Shown here one piece after another: positions 45,664 to 55,406 of a stretch of DNA of 64,000 bases (positions within the stretch are counted from its first letter, which is position 1; every line of letters begins with the position of its first letter). Both the position numbers and the translations under genes were made by a program. The notes beneath the pieces are model-generated. The model searched no databases. It was not told the DNA's origin and saw nothing but the letters and a program-made list of their open reading frames with translations. Source of the stretch: Sphingomonas aerolata (GTDB lineage: Bacteria > Pseudomonadota > Alphaproteobacteria > Sphingomonadales > Sphingomonadaceae); contig NZ_PZZN01000001.1 in the NCBI RefSeq assembly GCF_003046295.1, positions 702,812 through 766,811 of the forward strand, written 5' to 3'.

Positions 45664-46034
45664 CAACCCCGCCCGTCTTGTGTAAGCAGTGACAGGAGCA
45701 ATTCTAAATCGACTGGCTTGAAAAGGACATGAAGATCCTTCTTCCTGGTTTCATGCTCTATTTGTTCGGTCAGATCGGTGTGGCCTGTCATCAGGATTAT
45801 GGTGTTCACCTTTGCCCGCAGGTCAGGGTCGGCTCGGATTGCGCGGACCAGGTCAAGGCCACTGCCGTCTCGCAAGCGGAGGTCCGTCAACAGGGTTACG
45901 TGGCTGGAACCTTACTTCAGGCTCTCCAGCGCAAGGGCCACACACGCTGCGCCGCTAACCGCGAACGAGCGCAATTCTAACATTTCAACCAACTCCTCCC
46001 GGACGTCGGTCTCGTCCTCGACGACCAAGATCAT
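45663..46034 (-). pseudogene. Single-domain response regulator with in-frame TAA
   Basis: From ATG 46034 the frame reads ILVVEDETDVREELVEMLE...ALALESLK, then TAA (45912-45914), and continues in the same frame as SSHVTLLTDLRLRDGSGLDLVRAI...IILMTGH...VLFKPVDLELLLSLL. This is a complete receiver of about 120 residues: acidic pocket E-D, phospho-Asp in LLTDLRLRDGSG, Thr in MTGH and Lys in FKPVD. One stop separates two matching halves, so a nonsense substitution is the simplest cause. A TTG at 45890 could start the C-terminal 75 codons, but that product would lack the acidic pocket. Confidence 0.88.
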
Positions 46035-46682
46035 TGTTGGGTACTTTCAATGGTGACGCAAGCTCAAGATAAGAACGCGAAGTTTTCAACGTGTAAATGG
46101 CGACGTGGATAAACGTCGACGTTGATGAGCCTGCGCCTTAATCGCGACGTTCCCGCTCGTACGGCGCTGCCGCAACACTTCTCTCGCAAGCAGATGCGCT
46201 GCCGACTACGAATGGCCGCGTCTCTCTCGCGGTCTACGTCAACAGAGGCAGGCCTCTCTCCGCCACAGCGAGTGCGAAGGCCTGACGAAACGGTAGCTAA
46301 ACCAATACAAAAAGCCGTTTTTCTGCTGGACTTCAGATCGCCACCCGGGATTCGTGCTTCTCTCAGGGGCCGGCACGAACCCGACATAAACAGATGTCCG
46401 GTACCGGCGCGCGCGAAACTGCGGCTGAGCGTTTGGAACTGGGAGCGGGATCGACATTCTCAGCCGGTCATTCAGATAAGGTGTTAGCCGAGGCGCGCCC
46501 TATCACAGCAGCGATAGCGCCGAATGCCTTTTCGACAGGCTGGCAATCTGATTCGAAGCTTCGTGCGCTGAGACGCGCGCGGCCCGTCAGGCTGGATTTA
46601 GCTGGCCGAGTGCAACTCCCGAAATACAACGGATTTTAGCAAGAACCACAACCGATATGGTGCCGTCCGCGAAATAGGGTTA
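46035..46682. other. Intergenic, no supported gene
   Basis: About 650 bases with scattered short frames and no recognisable domain or repeat structure. The promoters of both flanking kinases should lie here. Confidence 0.4.
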
Positions 46683-49316
46683 ATGTTTCGCATCCGGATC
46701 GATCCCGCTGGCAGGGAGCCCTTTATGGAAGACGCAAACGAGGACGGTCAAAGCGTAGAGCCTCTCGCCAAGGGGCGCCGCGCCGACTCTCTCAAGGCGG
46801 TTCCACATGGAAGCGCCGCGCTGATCCAGATGGCGGAATACACCGGCGACCTGATCGGCCTTTGTGACGCCGGCGGTCGACTCGCCTATCTCAATCCGGC
46901 CGGCCGACGCCTGATCGGAGTCGAGGCGGCCGACATTTTCCCGATGCGGCTGACCGATTACGTTGTTCCAGAACAACGCCACCTCGTCGACAAGGTCGTC
47001 GTGCCGACGGCGAGGCGGGACGGCGTGTGGGAGGGCGAGATGCAGCTCGTCAATCTGAAGACCGACGACATCATCGACGTCCAGCGCTCGACATTCGCGA
47101 CGCGCGATGAGCGGGGCGAAATCACCGGCTTCGTATCGGTCATGCGCGACATCACGCATGACAAGGTCCAGAAAGGCCGGCTTCGCCGCCAGATCGAGAC
47201 GTTCGAGGCGCTGATCGCGAACAACCCTCTCGAAATCTGCCTGGTCGATGCGGATTTCAGGCTGCGCGTAGTCAGCCGCGGCGCCCGGACGGTATTCGAA
47301 AATATCCAGCCGCTGCTCGGCCGCGATTTCGCCGACGTTCTTCGCGCTCTCTGGCCCGAGCCCTTTGCCAGCGAAGCGATCGCCCGCTTCCGGCAGACGC
47401 TCGACACTGGCATGGCGTATGACGCGGCAACGACGCCGGAACAGCGCGCGGATATCGAGGCACGCGAGGCATATGGCTGGCGGATCGAGCGTGTGACACT
47501 GCCGGACGAATGCTACGGCATCGTCTGCTATTTCCATGATCTCATCGACAGGGAGTACGGGACGCGGGCCTTGGGTCGCCGCGAGGCCGAGTTGCGGGAC
47601 CTGAATATTGACCTGGAGCGTCGTGTCCGTGCTCGCACTGCGGCACTGAACCACGCCAATGAACGCCTCACGGCCGAGATCGAGCGGCGCGAAGCGGTAC
47701 AGGCTGCGCAACTGCAAAGCCAAAAGCTCGAAGCGGTTGGTCAGCTCGTGTCGGGCATCGCGCACGACTTCAATAACATTCTCGGCGCGGTGATCGGCGG
47801 GCTCACAATTATCCAGAACCGCAATGACGACCCCCGCATCGAGCAGATTGCGACGATGGGTCAGCGCGCGGCCGAGCGGGGTGCTGCGCTTGTACGACAA
47901 CTGCTCGCCTTTGCGCGCCAGGAGGATGTGGTTGCGCAGCGTGTCGACCTAGCCGGCGCGATTGGCGAGATTTCCGACCTCGTCCGGCACGGCATGCGCG
48001 GCAACGTCGCGCTCGCGATCGACTGCGACGACGATCTCTGGCCTGTGCTGGCAGACCCGACACAATTGCAATCGGCGCTGCTTAACCTTGCCAACAATGC
48101 CAGCGATGCGATGAATGGCGGCGGCCACCTGCATATCGCCGTCAGCAATTGCGCCCGGACTTCAGCGGATCTTCCGCTGGAACTGGACGGCCAGGACGCG
48201 ATCAGGATCGTCGTGGCCGACGACGGTCCCGGCATGGACAGCGATACCTTGCAGCGGATTACCGAGCCGTTCTTCACGACCAAGGCGCGCGGCAAGGGGA
48301 CCGGGCTGGGCCTCGCGATGGTGCAGCGCTTCGTGGAGCAATCGGGCGGTGCCATGCGTATCGAAAGCCGCCCCGGCCACGGAACCACATTCTCGATCTT
48401 CCTGCCGCGTGCCGTTGATCCTGGCGCCTCCGATCCTGTACCCCGCAGCGACGAGACCGGTTTCAACGCGACCGGGCGCGCTTTCGAAACGGTCCTGCTG
48501 GTCGATGATGACGCCGAATTGTGCGCCATGATCGCCGAAGGATTGTCTGACCACGGCTTCGACGTGATCGTTGCGCCGGACGCACAGGCGGCGCTGCTCG
48601 TGTTACGGACGCGGGCGATCGACGCGCTCATAACCGACGTCCACATGCCGGATATGACCGGTAACGACCTGGTCGCGCAGGTGCGCGCGTCGGGATCGGA
48701 CATTCCCTGCCTGTTCATGACGGGGATCGCCAACGAAGCCGCTCTCGATGGTGAGACGGTCGTGCAGAAGCCCTTCAATCCCGCCGTATTGCACTATGCG
48801 CTGCGCCGCATCCTGATTGCACGGGACCAGCGTGCGTCCGATGCCGAGCGGCTCGATCGGCTGACGCTGCGCCTGAAGTCCGATTGCACCCGGTCATTGC
48901 TCGACCACTGGCGCGCCGTCCGCGCAGGCCCGGTCATCCCGTTGTTCGAGACCTTCACGATCAATGCATGCAGCGAGCCGCACCGGATCGTGGTTGCGCA
49001 GATCGACTTGGGGAAGGTGCCGATCCATTTCACCTTCACGCTGGTCGGCGACACCTTGCGCAACGCTGTACCGCACAGCATCGCCGCCACCGAGATGCCG
49101 GTCAGTGGCAACGATAGCCTCGCGGCGCGCGAGGCGGCCTATCGCCGCTGCGCGCTGACCGGCAAGCCATCGCATGAATATGCCCGTATCAACCTTGGTG
49201 ACGGGTATAGGGAAACATTCGAGCGGCTGTTGCTGCCCTTCTCGTCGGACGGGATCGTCGTCGATCATATCGTCGGTGCGGTTGTCATCGAACGTGAAGC
49301 GGTGGGGGAACGATGA
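46683..49316 (+). CDS. PAS-rich hybrid histidine kinase
   Basis: 877 residues: PAS1 (about 45-155, GDLIGLCDAGGRLAYLNPAGRRLIG), PAS2 (about 170-290), coiled coil (290-350), HisKA with H361 in VSGIAHDFNNILG, HATPase with NLANNASDAM, VADDGPGM and GTGLGLAMV, receiver (about 605-720) with D652 in LITDVHMPDM, and a C-terminal PAS_5-like domain (about 735-870, LLDHWRAVRAG...TFTLVGDTLRNAVP). All catalytic residues are intact. No TM segment is seen, so it is probably cytosolic. Start ATG 46683 or 46725. Its stop overlaps the ATG of the PYP homologue. Confidence 0.93.
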   Translation: MFRIRIDPAGREPFMEDANEDGQSVEPLAKGRRADSLKAVPHGSAALIQMAEYTGDLIGLCDAGGRLAYLNPAGRRLIGVEAADIFPMRLTDYVVPEQRHLVDKVVVPTARRDGVWEGEMQLVNLKTDDIIDVQRSTFATRDERGEITGFVSVMRDITHDKVQKGRLRRQIETFEALIANNPLEICLVDADFRLRVVSRGARTVFENIQPLLGRDFADVLRALWPEPFASEAIARFRQTLDTGMAYDAATTPEQRADIEAREAYGWRIERVTLPDECYGIVCYFHDLIDREYGTRALGRREAELRDLNIDLERRVRARTAALNHANERLTAEIERREAVQAAQLQSQKLEAVGQLVSGIAHDFNNILGAVIGGLTIIQNRNDDPRIEQIATMGQRAAERGAALVRQLLAFARQEDVVAQRVDLAGAIGEISDLVRHGMRGNVALAIDCDDDLWPVLADPTQLQSALLNLANNASDAMNGGGHLHIAVSNCARTSADLPLELDGQDAIRIVVADDGPGMDSDTLQRITEPFFTTKARGKGTGLGLAMVQRFVEQSGGAMRIESRPGHGTTFSIFLPRAVDPGASDPVPRSDETGFNATGRAFETVLLVDDDAELCAMIAEGLSDHGFDVIVAPDAQAALLVLRTRAIDALITDVHMPDMTGNDLVAQVRASGSDIPCLFMTGIANEAALDGETVVQKPFNPAVLHYALRRILIARDQRASDAERLDRLTLRLKSDCTRSLLDHWRAVRAGPVIPLFETFTINACSEPHRIVVAQIDLGKVPIHFTFTLVGDTLRNAVPHSIAATEMPVSGNDSLAAREAAYRRCALTGKPSHEYARINLGDGYRETFERLLLPFSSDGIVVDHIVGAVVIEREAVGER

Positions 49317-49702
49317 TGGTTGACCCCCGTGAGCTACCCGATTTCAACGAGCCCCAGCTGGCGATGGCGATAGAGGCGCTACCAAGCGAAACGGTCGACG
49401 CCTTGCCCTATGGCGCAATCCGGATCGGCGACGATGGCAAGGTCGAATATTATAGTGCGGCAGAGCGGCGCCTGTCGGGCTCCGGCAATCACGACCGCCT
49501 CGGCCTGGACTTCTTCAGCAGGATCGCCCCCTGTATGGACAATCCTGACTTTCGCGGTCGCGTCGAGCGTGCCCGGGTATCGGGCATGCTCGATTTGGAG
49601 TTCAGCCACGTCGGCGACTTCGAGGACCGCGACCGGGAACTGACGGTGCGCATCCAGTCTGCCAGTACGGGCGGCTATTGGATATTCATGCGCCGCGATT
49701 GA
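49313..49702 (+). CDS. Photoactive yellow protein (PYP) homologue
   Basis: A 129-residue PAS domain closely resembling PYP. Relative to Halorhodospira PYP, its Y42, E46 and C69 are Y47, E51 and C74 here, with identical spacing (4 and 23 residues) and no gap. T50 becomes Ser55 (conservative) and R52 becomes Ser57. LPYGAIRIGDDGKVEYYSAAE corresponds to the PYP [21 protein letters not shown] region; IAPCMDN and the final GYWIFMRR also match. C74 should carry p-coumarate, so blue-light sensing is likely. Its ATG overlaps the stop of the hybrid kinase (ATGA). No tyrosine ammonia lyase or coumaroyl ligase gene is in the window. Confidence 0.85.
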   Translation: MMVDPRELPDFNEPQLAMAIEALPSETVDALPYGAIRIGDDGKVEYYSAAERRLSGSGNHDRLGLDFFSRIAPCMDNPDFRGRVERARVSGMLDLEFSHVGDFEDRDRELTVRIQSASTGGYWIFMRRD

Positions 49703-49725
49703 CCGCTTTTGGCGTCAGATTTTTT
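49700..49725 (+). terminator. Probable intrinsic terminator after the PYP gene
   Basis: A short stem (TGA-CGC paired to GCG-TCA with one bulged base) around TTTTG, followed by a run of six T. It overlaps the PYP stop codon. Confidence 0.45.
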
Positions 49726-50074
49726 GTAAGTGTCGGGAATGGAGAGGGAAGCGAACTTTCCACTTTTAGGGCTGCACCCCGGAAAACCAGCCACTGCATG
49801 GGTGCCACAGCTGCACCAGCCTTTTGCATTGGAGGAACCCTAGGTTTCATGCCGTTCTTGGATCAATGCAAAAACCGGTGATTTCTGCAGCTTGGATGGC
49901 AAGGTCCGATCGCTGAACTTTTCGGTGTCCTTATCTCGATCGATTCACGCTGTCCTATAATGCACGCATGCATGTCGGCGCTTTTCCCTACCATCACGAT
50001 CGGCGGCACAGGACTACGCACTGCCCCTGCGACCGGATTCGCCCAATCCTGGCTGTGCTGGCATCAGGGAACAC
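49726..50074. other. Intergenic between PYP homologue and diguanylate cyclase
   Basis: No supported gene. The diguanylate cyclase promoter is expected near the right end. Confidence 0.4.
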
Positions 50075-51202
50075 GTGATCATGCCCCGCGGTCTGATATC
50101 GCGTGGTTGGCTGGAACGGCTGGGAGACCATCGGCTCGATGGGGCGGCGCTGGACGGCCTGAAAACGCTGTTGCCGCGATTGGTAATCGCCGCTCTGGCG
50201 AGTTTGCTGTTGCTCACTCATCTGGGCTCTCGCGCTGCGATACTCTGGATCAGCTTTGTCGGCTTTGCAGAACTGTGGTGCAGGCAATGCAGTATCATGC
50301 TGGCGCGACCGGATGGCGGGCGCCTGCCGCTGCGGCTCAACTATATTGCCTCCGCACTCATGACGACGATCGCGTGGACGAGCTTGCCGGTTTTGCTGTG
50401 GTGGAGCAGGGTACCTGATATAGGTTCGGCGGTTATCGTCATGCTGATTTCGCAGCTGATCCACGCCCAGGCCTTTGCCTTCCGCGCTCCGTCGATCGTG
50501 GCGTTCAAGGTTGGTGTTCCCGCCAGCGCAATGCTCGCGCTGCCTTGGCTGGTCGAACCAGCAAGCTATTTTACCACTCTGACGTCGACAATCGCGTCGG
50601 GTCTTTGCATCAGTTATATCTTCGCAAGCGTGCGGGCAAACTGGCGGAGCGATGCGGCGCTACGCAAAGCTCATGACGAACTCGAATATCTGGCCTATTT
50701 CGACGGACTTACCTCCCTCGCCAATCGTCGACAGTTCACACGACACATGCGCAATCTCATCGAACTGTCCGATCGTCAAAAGTCCCGGTTTGCCTTGCTC
50801 CTGATCGATCTCGACCATTTCAAGGTCGTCAACGACACGTTTGGCCACGATGCTGGCGATGCGCTCCTCGTCGCGGCAGGAGAGCGTCTGCGTGCAGCCG
50901 TCGGCGAGTTGAGCCATGTCGCGCGGCTCGGCGGTGACGAGTTTGCCATACTCTTACCCGACATCGGCAGCACCGCCGATATCGATGCGGCATGCGGTCG
51001 CATCGTCGATGGCGTCCAGCCTGCTGTCGACTTCAACGGAGGACAGATGAGCCTAAGTTTCAGCATCGGCATCGCGCTTTATCCCGGCGACGGCGACAGC
51101 ATACAATCAATCCTGAAATCCGCTGACGTTGCGCTTTATGACGCGAAGCGGAGGGGGCGAGGCACGTGGTGCTTCAGTGACGGGTTCGGCAAGGTCGCGT
51201 AA
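50075..51202 (+). CDS. Membrane diguanylate cyclase (GGDEF)
   Basis: 375 residues; start GTG 50075 or ATG 50081, both near CAGGGA. About six N-terminal helices (MASE-like; LVIAALASLLLLTHLG, ILWISFVGFAELW, VIVMLISQLIHAQAFAF and others). A full GGDEF domain follows: DGLTSLANRRQF, LLIDLDHFKVVNDTFGHDAGD, RLGGDEFAILL and SIGIALYPGDG. The signature is intact, so c-di-GMP synthesis is likely. No inhibitory RxxD is evident. Confidence 0.92.
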   Translation: MIMPRGLISRGWLERLGDHRLDGAALDGLKTLLPRLVIAALASLLLLTHLGSRAAILWISFVGFAELWCRQCSIMLARPDGGRLPLRLNYIASALMTTIAWTSLPVLLWWSRVPDIGSAVIVMLISQLIHAQAFAFRAPSIVAFKVGVPASAMLALPWLVEPASYFTTLTSTIASGLCISYIFASVRANWRSDAALRKAHDELEYLAYFDGLTSLANRRQFTRHMRNLIELSDRQKSRFALLLIDLDHFKVVNDTFGHDAGDALLVAAGERLRAAVGELSHVARLGGDEFAILLPDIGSTADIDAACGRIVDGVQPAVDFNGGQMSLSFSIGIALYPGDGDSIQSILKSADVALYDAKRRGRGTWCFSDGFGKVA

Positions 51203-51741
51203 GTCAAGTTTGAGACCTGCGGACGGTACGCGTCTGATTCATCGCTTGCACTACACTGACACACTCGACCCAAATCCGGCCATTTCTGCCACCTTCCGCG
51301 CTCCCCGACTTCAAGCATTTCCCTGTTCGCGCTGACGGCTTTTGGCGGCTGATATTTCCTCATGGACGCCGTGATCGAGAAGAAAGTGGCGCGTCCGATT
51401 TAGGGCAGTCGGTGGGAGGCAGCCGTTGGTTCAAACGGCTGCGAGAATGATAATCGGCGCCTTTCGGGTTGATTGCGGCGCGCACGTATTCGGACAAATT
51501 CTCAATAAATCTCAGCCGCTCCTTTTAAGCGGACAAGCGCTTCAGTACGATAAGGTGAAGAATTACCATCCAGACTCCTCAGTCCATGTGGACTCTGAAG
51601 TACTTCCTAATTCGCAACAATCTGCAGTTGGTTAGGGCCACCGGTGGTGGATCGCCGCATATAAATGGTGACGTTTTTCCTGAGGCTGACGCCCTTCCTT
51701 TGGCGGGCATTCTATAATTGCCTGAGAAAGGTCGCCGTCTT
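51203..51741. other. Intergenic carrying a dispersed repeat
   Basis: About 540 bases. Copy B of the dispersed repeat lies at 51266-51356. The rest has no supported gene; the pilus operon promoter should lie at the right end. Confidence 0.4.
51266..51356. repeat. Dispersed intergenic repeat, copy B
   Basis: Partner of 42404-42494. On the minus strand both copies can encode a peptide with V-G-E-R-G and W-P-x-L-G-R-V, and differences concentrate at third positions. Confidence 0.55.
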
Positions 51742-52305
51742 ATGATTACGCAGAACTTGGCCCGGCATATTGCGTTACTGCGCATAGGTCGGCCGTCGCT
51801 TCACACCACTACAGCCTTTTTCAGAACGCAGGCTCGCGTTCTGAGCATTCCCCTATGCATGGTTGTGGCGAATGGCTCGGCAAGCGCATCGACGGCGAAC
51901 ACGACGTTCAATGTGACGGCCAACGTCGTGTCGAGTTGCCAGATTTCGGCGACCGCACTGACGTTCGGAACCTATACCGGGGCCCAAACCGACGCGACTT
52001 CGACGATCACCGCGACCTGCACGGATACCACCGCCTACACCATCGGCGTCAGCGCAGGCTTGGGCACGGGGGCGACCGTAACGAACCGGTACATGAACGG
52101 CCCCAGCGTCGATGTGCTCGCCTATGCCGTCTATCGCGACAGTGCGCGTACCAATAGCTGGGGCACGACGATCGGTACGGACACGGTCTCGGGCACCGGC
52201 AACGGGGGCGCTCAGGCCATTACCGTTTATGGGCGCCTTGCAGCGGGTCAATTGCCCGTTCCCGGAGCCTATTCGGATACTCTGACCGCAACGATCACCT
52301 ACTGA
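51742..52305 (+). CDS. Spore coat U (SCPU) domain pilin subunit
   Basis: 187 residues from ATG 51742 (AAAGG upstream). Long signal peptide ending near ASAST, then a CsuA/B-type domain with STANTTFNVTANVVSSCQISATALTFGTY at the start and the typical C-terminal donor-strand end (GRLAAGQLPVPGAYSDTLTATITY). First gene of the chaperone-usher operon. Overlaps the chaperone start (TGATG). Confidence 0.85.
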   Translation: MITQNLARHIALLRIGRPSLHTTTAFFRTQARVLSIPLCMVVANGSASASTANTTFNVTANVVSSCQISATALTFGTYTGAQTDATSTITATCTDTTAYTIGVSAGLGTGATVTNRYMNGPSVDVLAYAVYRDSARTNSWGTTIGTDTVSGTGNGGAQAITVYGRLAAGQLPVPGAYSDTLTATITY

Positions 52306-53045
52306 TGGCCCGGGGAAGTTTTTTGCGCTTCGACAGGCTTCGTCGCTGGTCGATGGCGGGCGGATACGGGATCGTCCTGGCAACGTGCGTCGCCCCGCTT
52401 CAGGCACAATCCCTGTCGGTGAGCCCGGTCACGTTCAATCTTGCCGCCTCGCAACAGGCGACGAGCCTGACGGTTCGCAACGATGGCGCTGAGGAAACGG
52501 TGGTCCAGATCCGGCCCTTCGCCTGGACGCAACAGCCCGACGATGTCCTCACACCGGCCGACGATGTGGTCGTCAGTCCCCGCATCGTGACGATCCCACC
52601 CCGTTCGAACCAGGTCTTCCGTGTCCTCGTGCGGCATAAGGCGACGTCCAAGGAACTGACGTACCGATTGATCCTCGATCAGATCCCGCGCGCGTCCGAA
52701 CCCGGTGCCGTGCGCATGGTCCTGCGCATTTCCATGCCGATCTTCGTCGAGCCCGTCGCTCCGGCGAACCCCGGCGTTCGATTTCGGCTGGCGCGCCGGG
52801 ACGGTGACACGGTGCTCGTGCTCGAAAATCCGGGAGCGCGCCATGAGACGCTGCGCAACGTTATGCTGCGCGACACGAAAGGCGCGCCGATCGTCATCAA
52901 GAACGGTGGGTCACCCTATCTGCTGGCTGGCGCGACGCGGGAACTTCCGGTCCAGGACATGCCCATCCAAGCCGCCGCGGATGGCCGCTATCGGCTGACG
53001 ATGGACGGCGGAAAGGGCCCCATCACCGTTGCCCTCGCGCGGTAG
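52305..53045 (+). CDS. Periplasmic pilus chaperone (CsuC/PapD type)
   Basis: 246 residues. Signal peptide ends near PLQAQ. The immunoglobulin-like chaperone domain has LSVSPVTFNLAASQQATSLTVRNDG, the conserved Arg/Lys for subunit docking around SPRIVTIPPRSNQVFRVLVR, and YRLILDQIP. It carries SCPU-type subunits to the usher. Confidence 0.9.
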   Translation: MARGSFLRFDRLRRWSMAGGYGIVLATCVAPLQAQSLSVSPVTFNLAASQQATSLTVRNDGAEETVVQIRPFAWTQQPDDVLTPADDVVVSPRIVTIPPRSNQVFRVLVRHKATSKELTYRLILDQIPRASEPGAVRMVLRISMPIFVEPVAPANPGVRFRLARRDGDTVLVLENPGARHETLRNVMLRDTKGAPIVIKNGGSPYLLAGATRELPVQDMPIQAAADGRYRLTMDGGKGPITVALAR

Positions 53046-53063
53046 CGGGGACGGGACCGTGCG

Positions 53064-55406
53064 ATGCGCGCCAAAGCCCTCCGATCGACCTGTCGATTTC
53101 TCCTGATGATCTGCCTCGCTGACCATGCCGGGGCCGCTCCCGCACCCACGCTGCTGGAGGTCTGGATCAATGGGCGCCCGACCGGGAAAATCGGCGAGTT
53201 TGTTCTGCGCGGCGACGGACTGGCGGCAACCCCCAAGGAGCTCGGCGAACTCGGCCTTGCCCCGCGCACCACGCCCGGCGATGAACTTGCGGACATCGTC
53301 GCCGACCGTGATTTTCGCTGGCACGTCGACCAGGCTACCGGCCGACTCTACGTGACCGCCTCCGAGGGGCGTTTGGTGAGAACGACGATCTCGGCCGCTG
53401 CCGATCCTGCCATGGCCGGAGCGGTGGAGAGCGGGACCGGTTCCACGCTGAACTACGATACGACAGCGACCGGCGATGCTCGTCGCCAGGCCTTTTCCGC
53501 GTACCTCGATGCACGCGTCTTTTCAGGCCATGGGGTTGCGGCTGGTCAGGCCTTGATGACCGCATTCCGTTCGGGGACGACGACGACCTATCGCGCGACC
53601 AGGCTCGATTTCAACTACACCGTTTCGCTGCCCGACCGCCTGCTGCGGCTCAGGTTGGGCGACTTCATAACGTCGGGCGCGGACTCGCAACGGGCGATCC
53701 GGCTCGGCGGCATCCAGTTCGGTTCGGACTTCGCGCTGCGCCCCGACCTGATCACGATGCCGCTGCCCGATTTTCGTGGAAACGCGGTCGTTCCCACCAT
53801 CGCCGACATCCTTGTGAACGACACATCCGCGATATCCCTGCCTATCGGCGCTGGTCCCTTCGAGATCCGCAACGTGCCGGTGCAGACGGGCAGCGGCAAA
53901 GTCTCGCTGAACCTCCAGAATTCCCTGGGACAATCCGTCAGGACGACGGTGGCCTATTATGCGAGCAATGCTCTGCTGGCACCCGGGTTGCACACGTTCG
54001 CTGTCCAGGCTGGCGTTATCCGGCATCAATTCGGGAGCCAGAGCAACGCCTACGGACAGTTCGCGGCGAGCGGCAGTTACCGCTGGGGCGTATCGCCACG
54101 GCTGACGGCGGCGTTCTATGCCGAAGCAACCCGCAGCGCGGCGCTCGTCGGGTCGGGCGTGTCGGTAAACCTGGCCAATTTGGCAATCGCCACGGGTGAC
54201 TGTGCGGCCAGCAGCGGGCGGGACGGGAACGGTGTGCGCTGCGTCGCGCAAATCGAACACCGCGACTCACTGGTGTCGCTCCGGCTGTCCCACGGATTTG
54301 CAACGAAGGACTTTCGCGACATCGCGGCAAGCGATGGCTATCCTGCCATTCGCCAGCAGACCGACGCCAGCATTGCGCTTGCAATGGGTCCGGCCGGTAC
54401 GATGTCCCTCGGCTATACCGCCCTCGATCAGGCAGGCGACGTCGCCTGGGAAAGGCTGAAGGGCGCGCCGGCGATGTTTGGCCGCGGTTCCGCGGTCCGT
54501 CTGGCGTCCGTCACCTACAGCGTGCAGCGGGGACCGGTATCGATCTACGCGAACGGCTCGCACGACACCACCGCACGCGGCGGCCGCAGCATCATGTTCG
54601 GCGTGTCGCTTCCCTTCGGACGCCGCAGTCAGGCGAGTGTTGATCGGCAGATGCAAGGCGGCCGCTGGCAAAGCCAGCTGCAGGCGGCGCGCGGCACGAG
54701 CGAGGCCGATCCATGGGGCTATCAGGCGGCGATCGGGCGCGGCGCGATCGACAGCCAGTTTGTCGAAGTCCAACATCGGTCCCGCATCGGATGGTTGGCC
54801 GCCGGGATCGATCGGGCCAACGGTGCAACGACGATCCGTGCCCAGGCGCGCGGGTCCGTGTCCGCAATCGATGGCTCGGTATTCCTGTCGAATACGATCA
54901 ACGACAGTTTCGCGATTGTCGACACGCAGGGTTTGGCAGGTGTTCGGGTGCTGCACGAAAACAGGGTCGCCGGCCGAACCGGCCGGTCGGGCAAGCTGAT
55001 GGTGACCGACCTGCGGGCGTTCTAGGTGAATCACCTCGCCATCGAGCCGACCGATCTGCCGCCCGATGCCGTGATCGCAACCGGGGAACGCGATGTCCGG
55101 CCACAGGATCGGGCAGGCGTCGTCCTCAGGTTTCCGATCAAGCGACCAAATGGCGCAGTGCTGGTCCTGGTCGACGCAAGCGGTAGACCACTTCCACCGG
55201 GAAGCACCGTCACGCTGGAAGCGTCCGGGGCGACGTTTCCCCTGGGCTTTGACGGGGAGACCTTCGTCGAGGGGCTCGACCAGCACACCGTCCTGAACGT
55301 CGCGCGCCCCGACGGCACGCGCTGCCGTGTCGGACTGTCCGTCGCTGCGCGGGACCGGGGTCTCGCGCGGCTTGGCCCGTTTTCCTGTGTCGAGACGGCC
55401 CCGTGA
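53064..55406 (+). pseudogene. Outer-membrane usher with in-frame amber stop
   Basis: The first 653 codons encode a signal peptide, the N-terminal usher domain (LLEVWINGRPTGKIGEFVLRGDGL) and the barrel up to MVTDLRAF; then TAG at 55023-55025. The next 126 codons, in the same frame, are the usher C-terminal domain (VNHLAIEPTDLPPDAVIATGERDV, then VLVLVDASGRPLP). Together about 780 residues, normal for this usher group. The stop falls where the family normally has a linker residue. Unless it is read through, the usher lacks its C-terminal secretion domain. Confidence 0.9.

Noticed and set aside
46680-47900. 406-codon minus-strand frame
   Set aside because: Antisense of the hybrid kinase.
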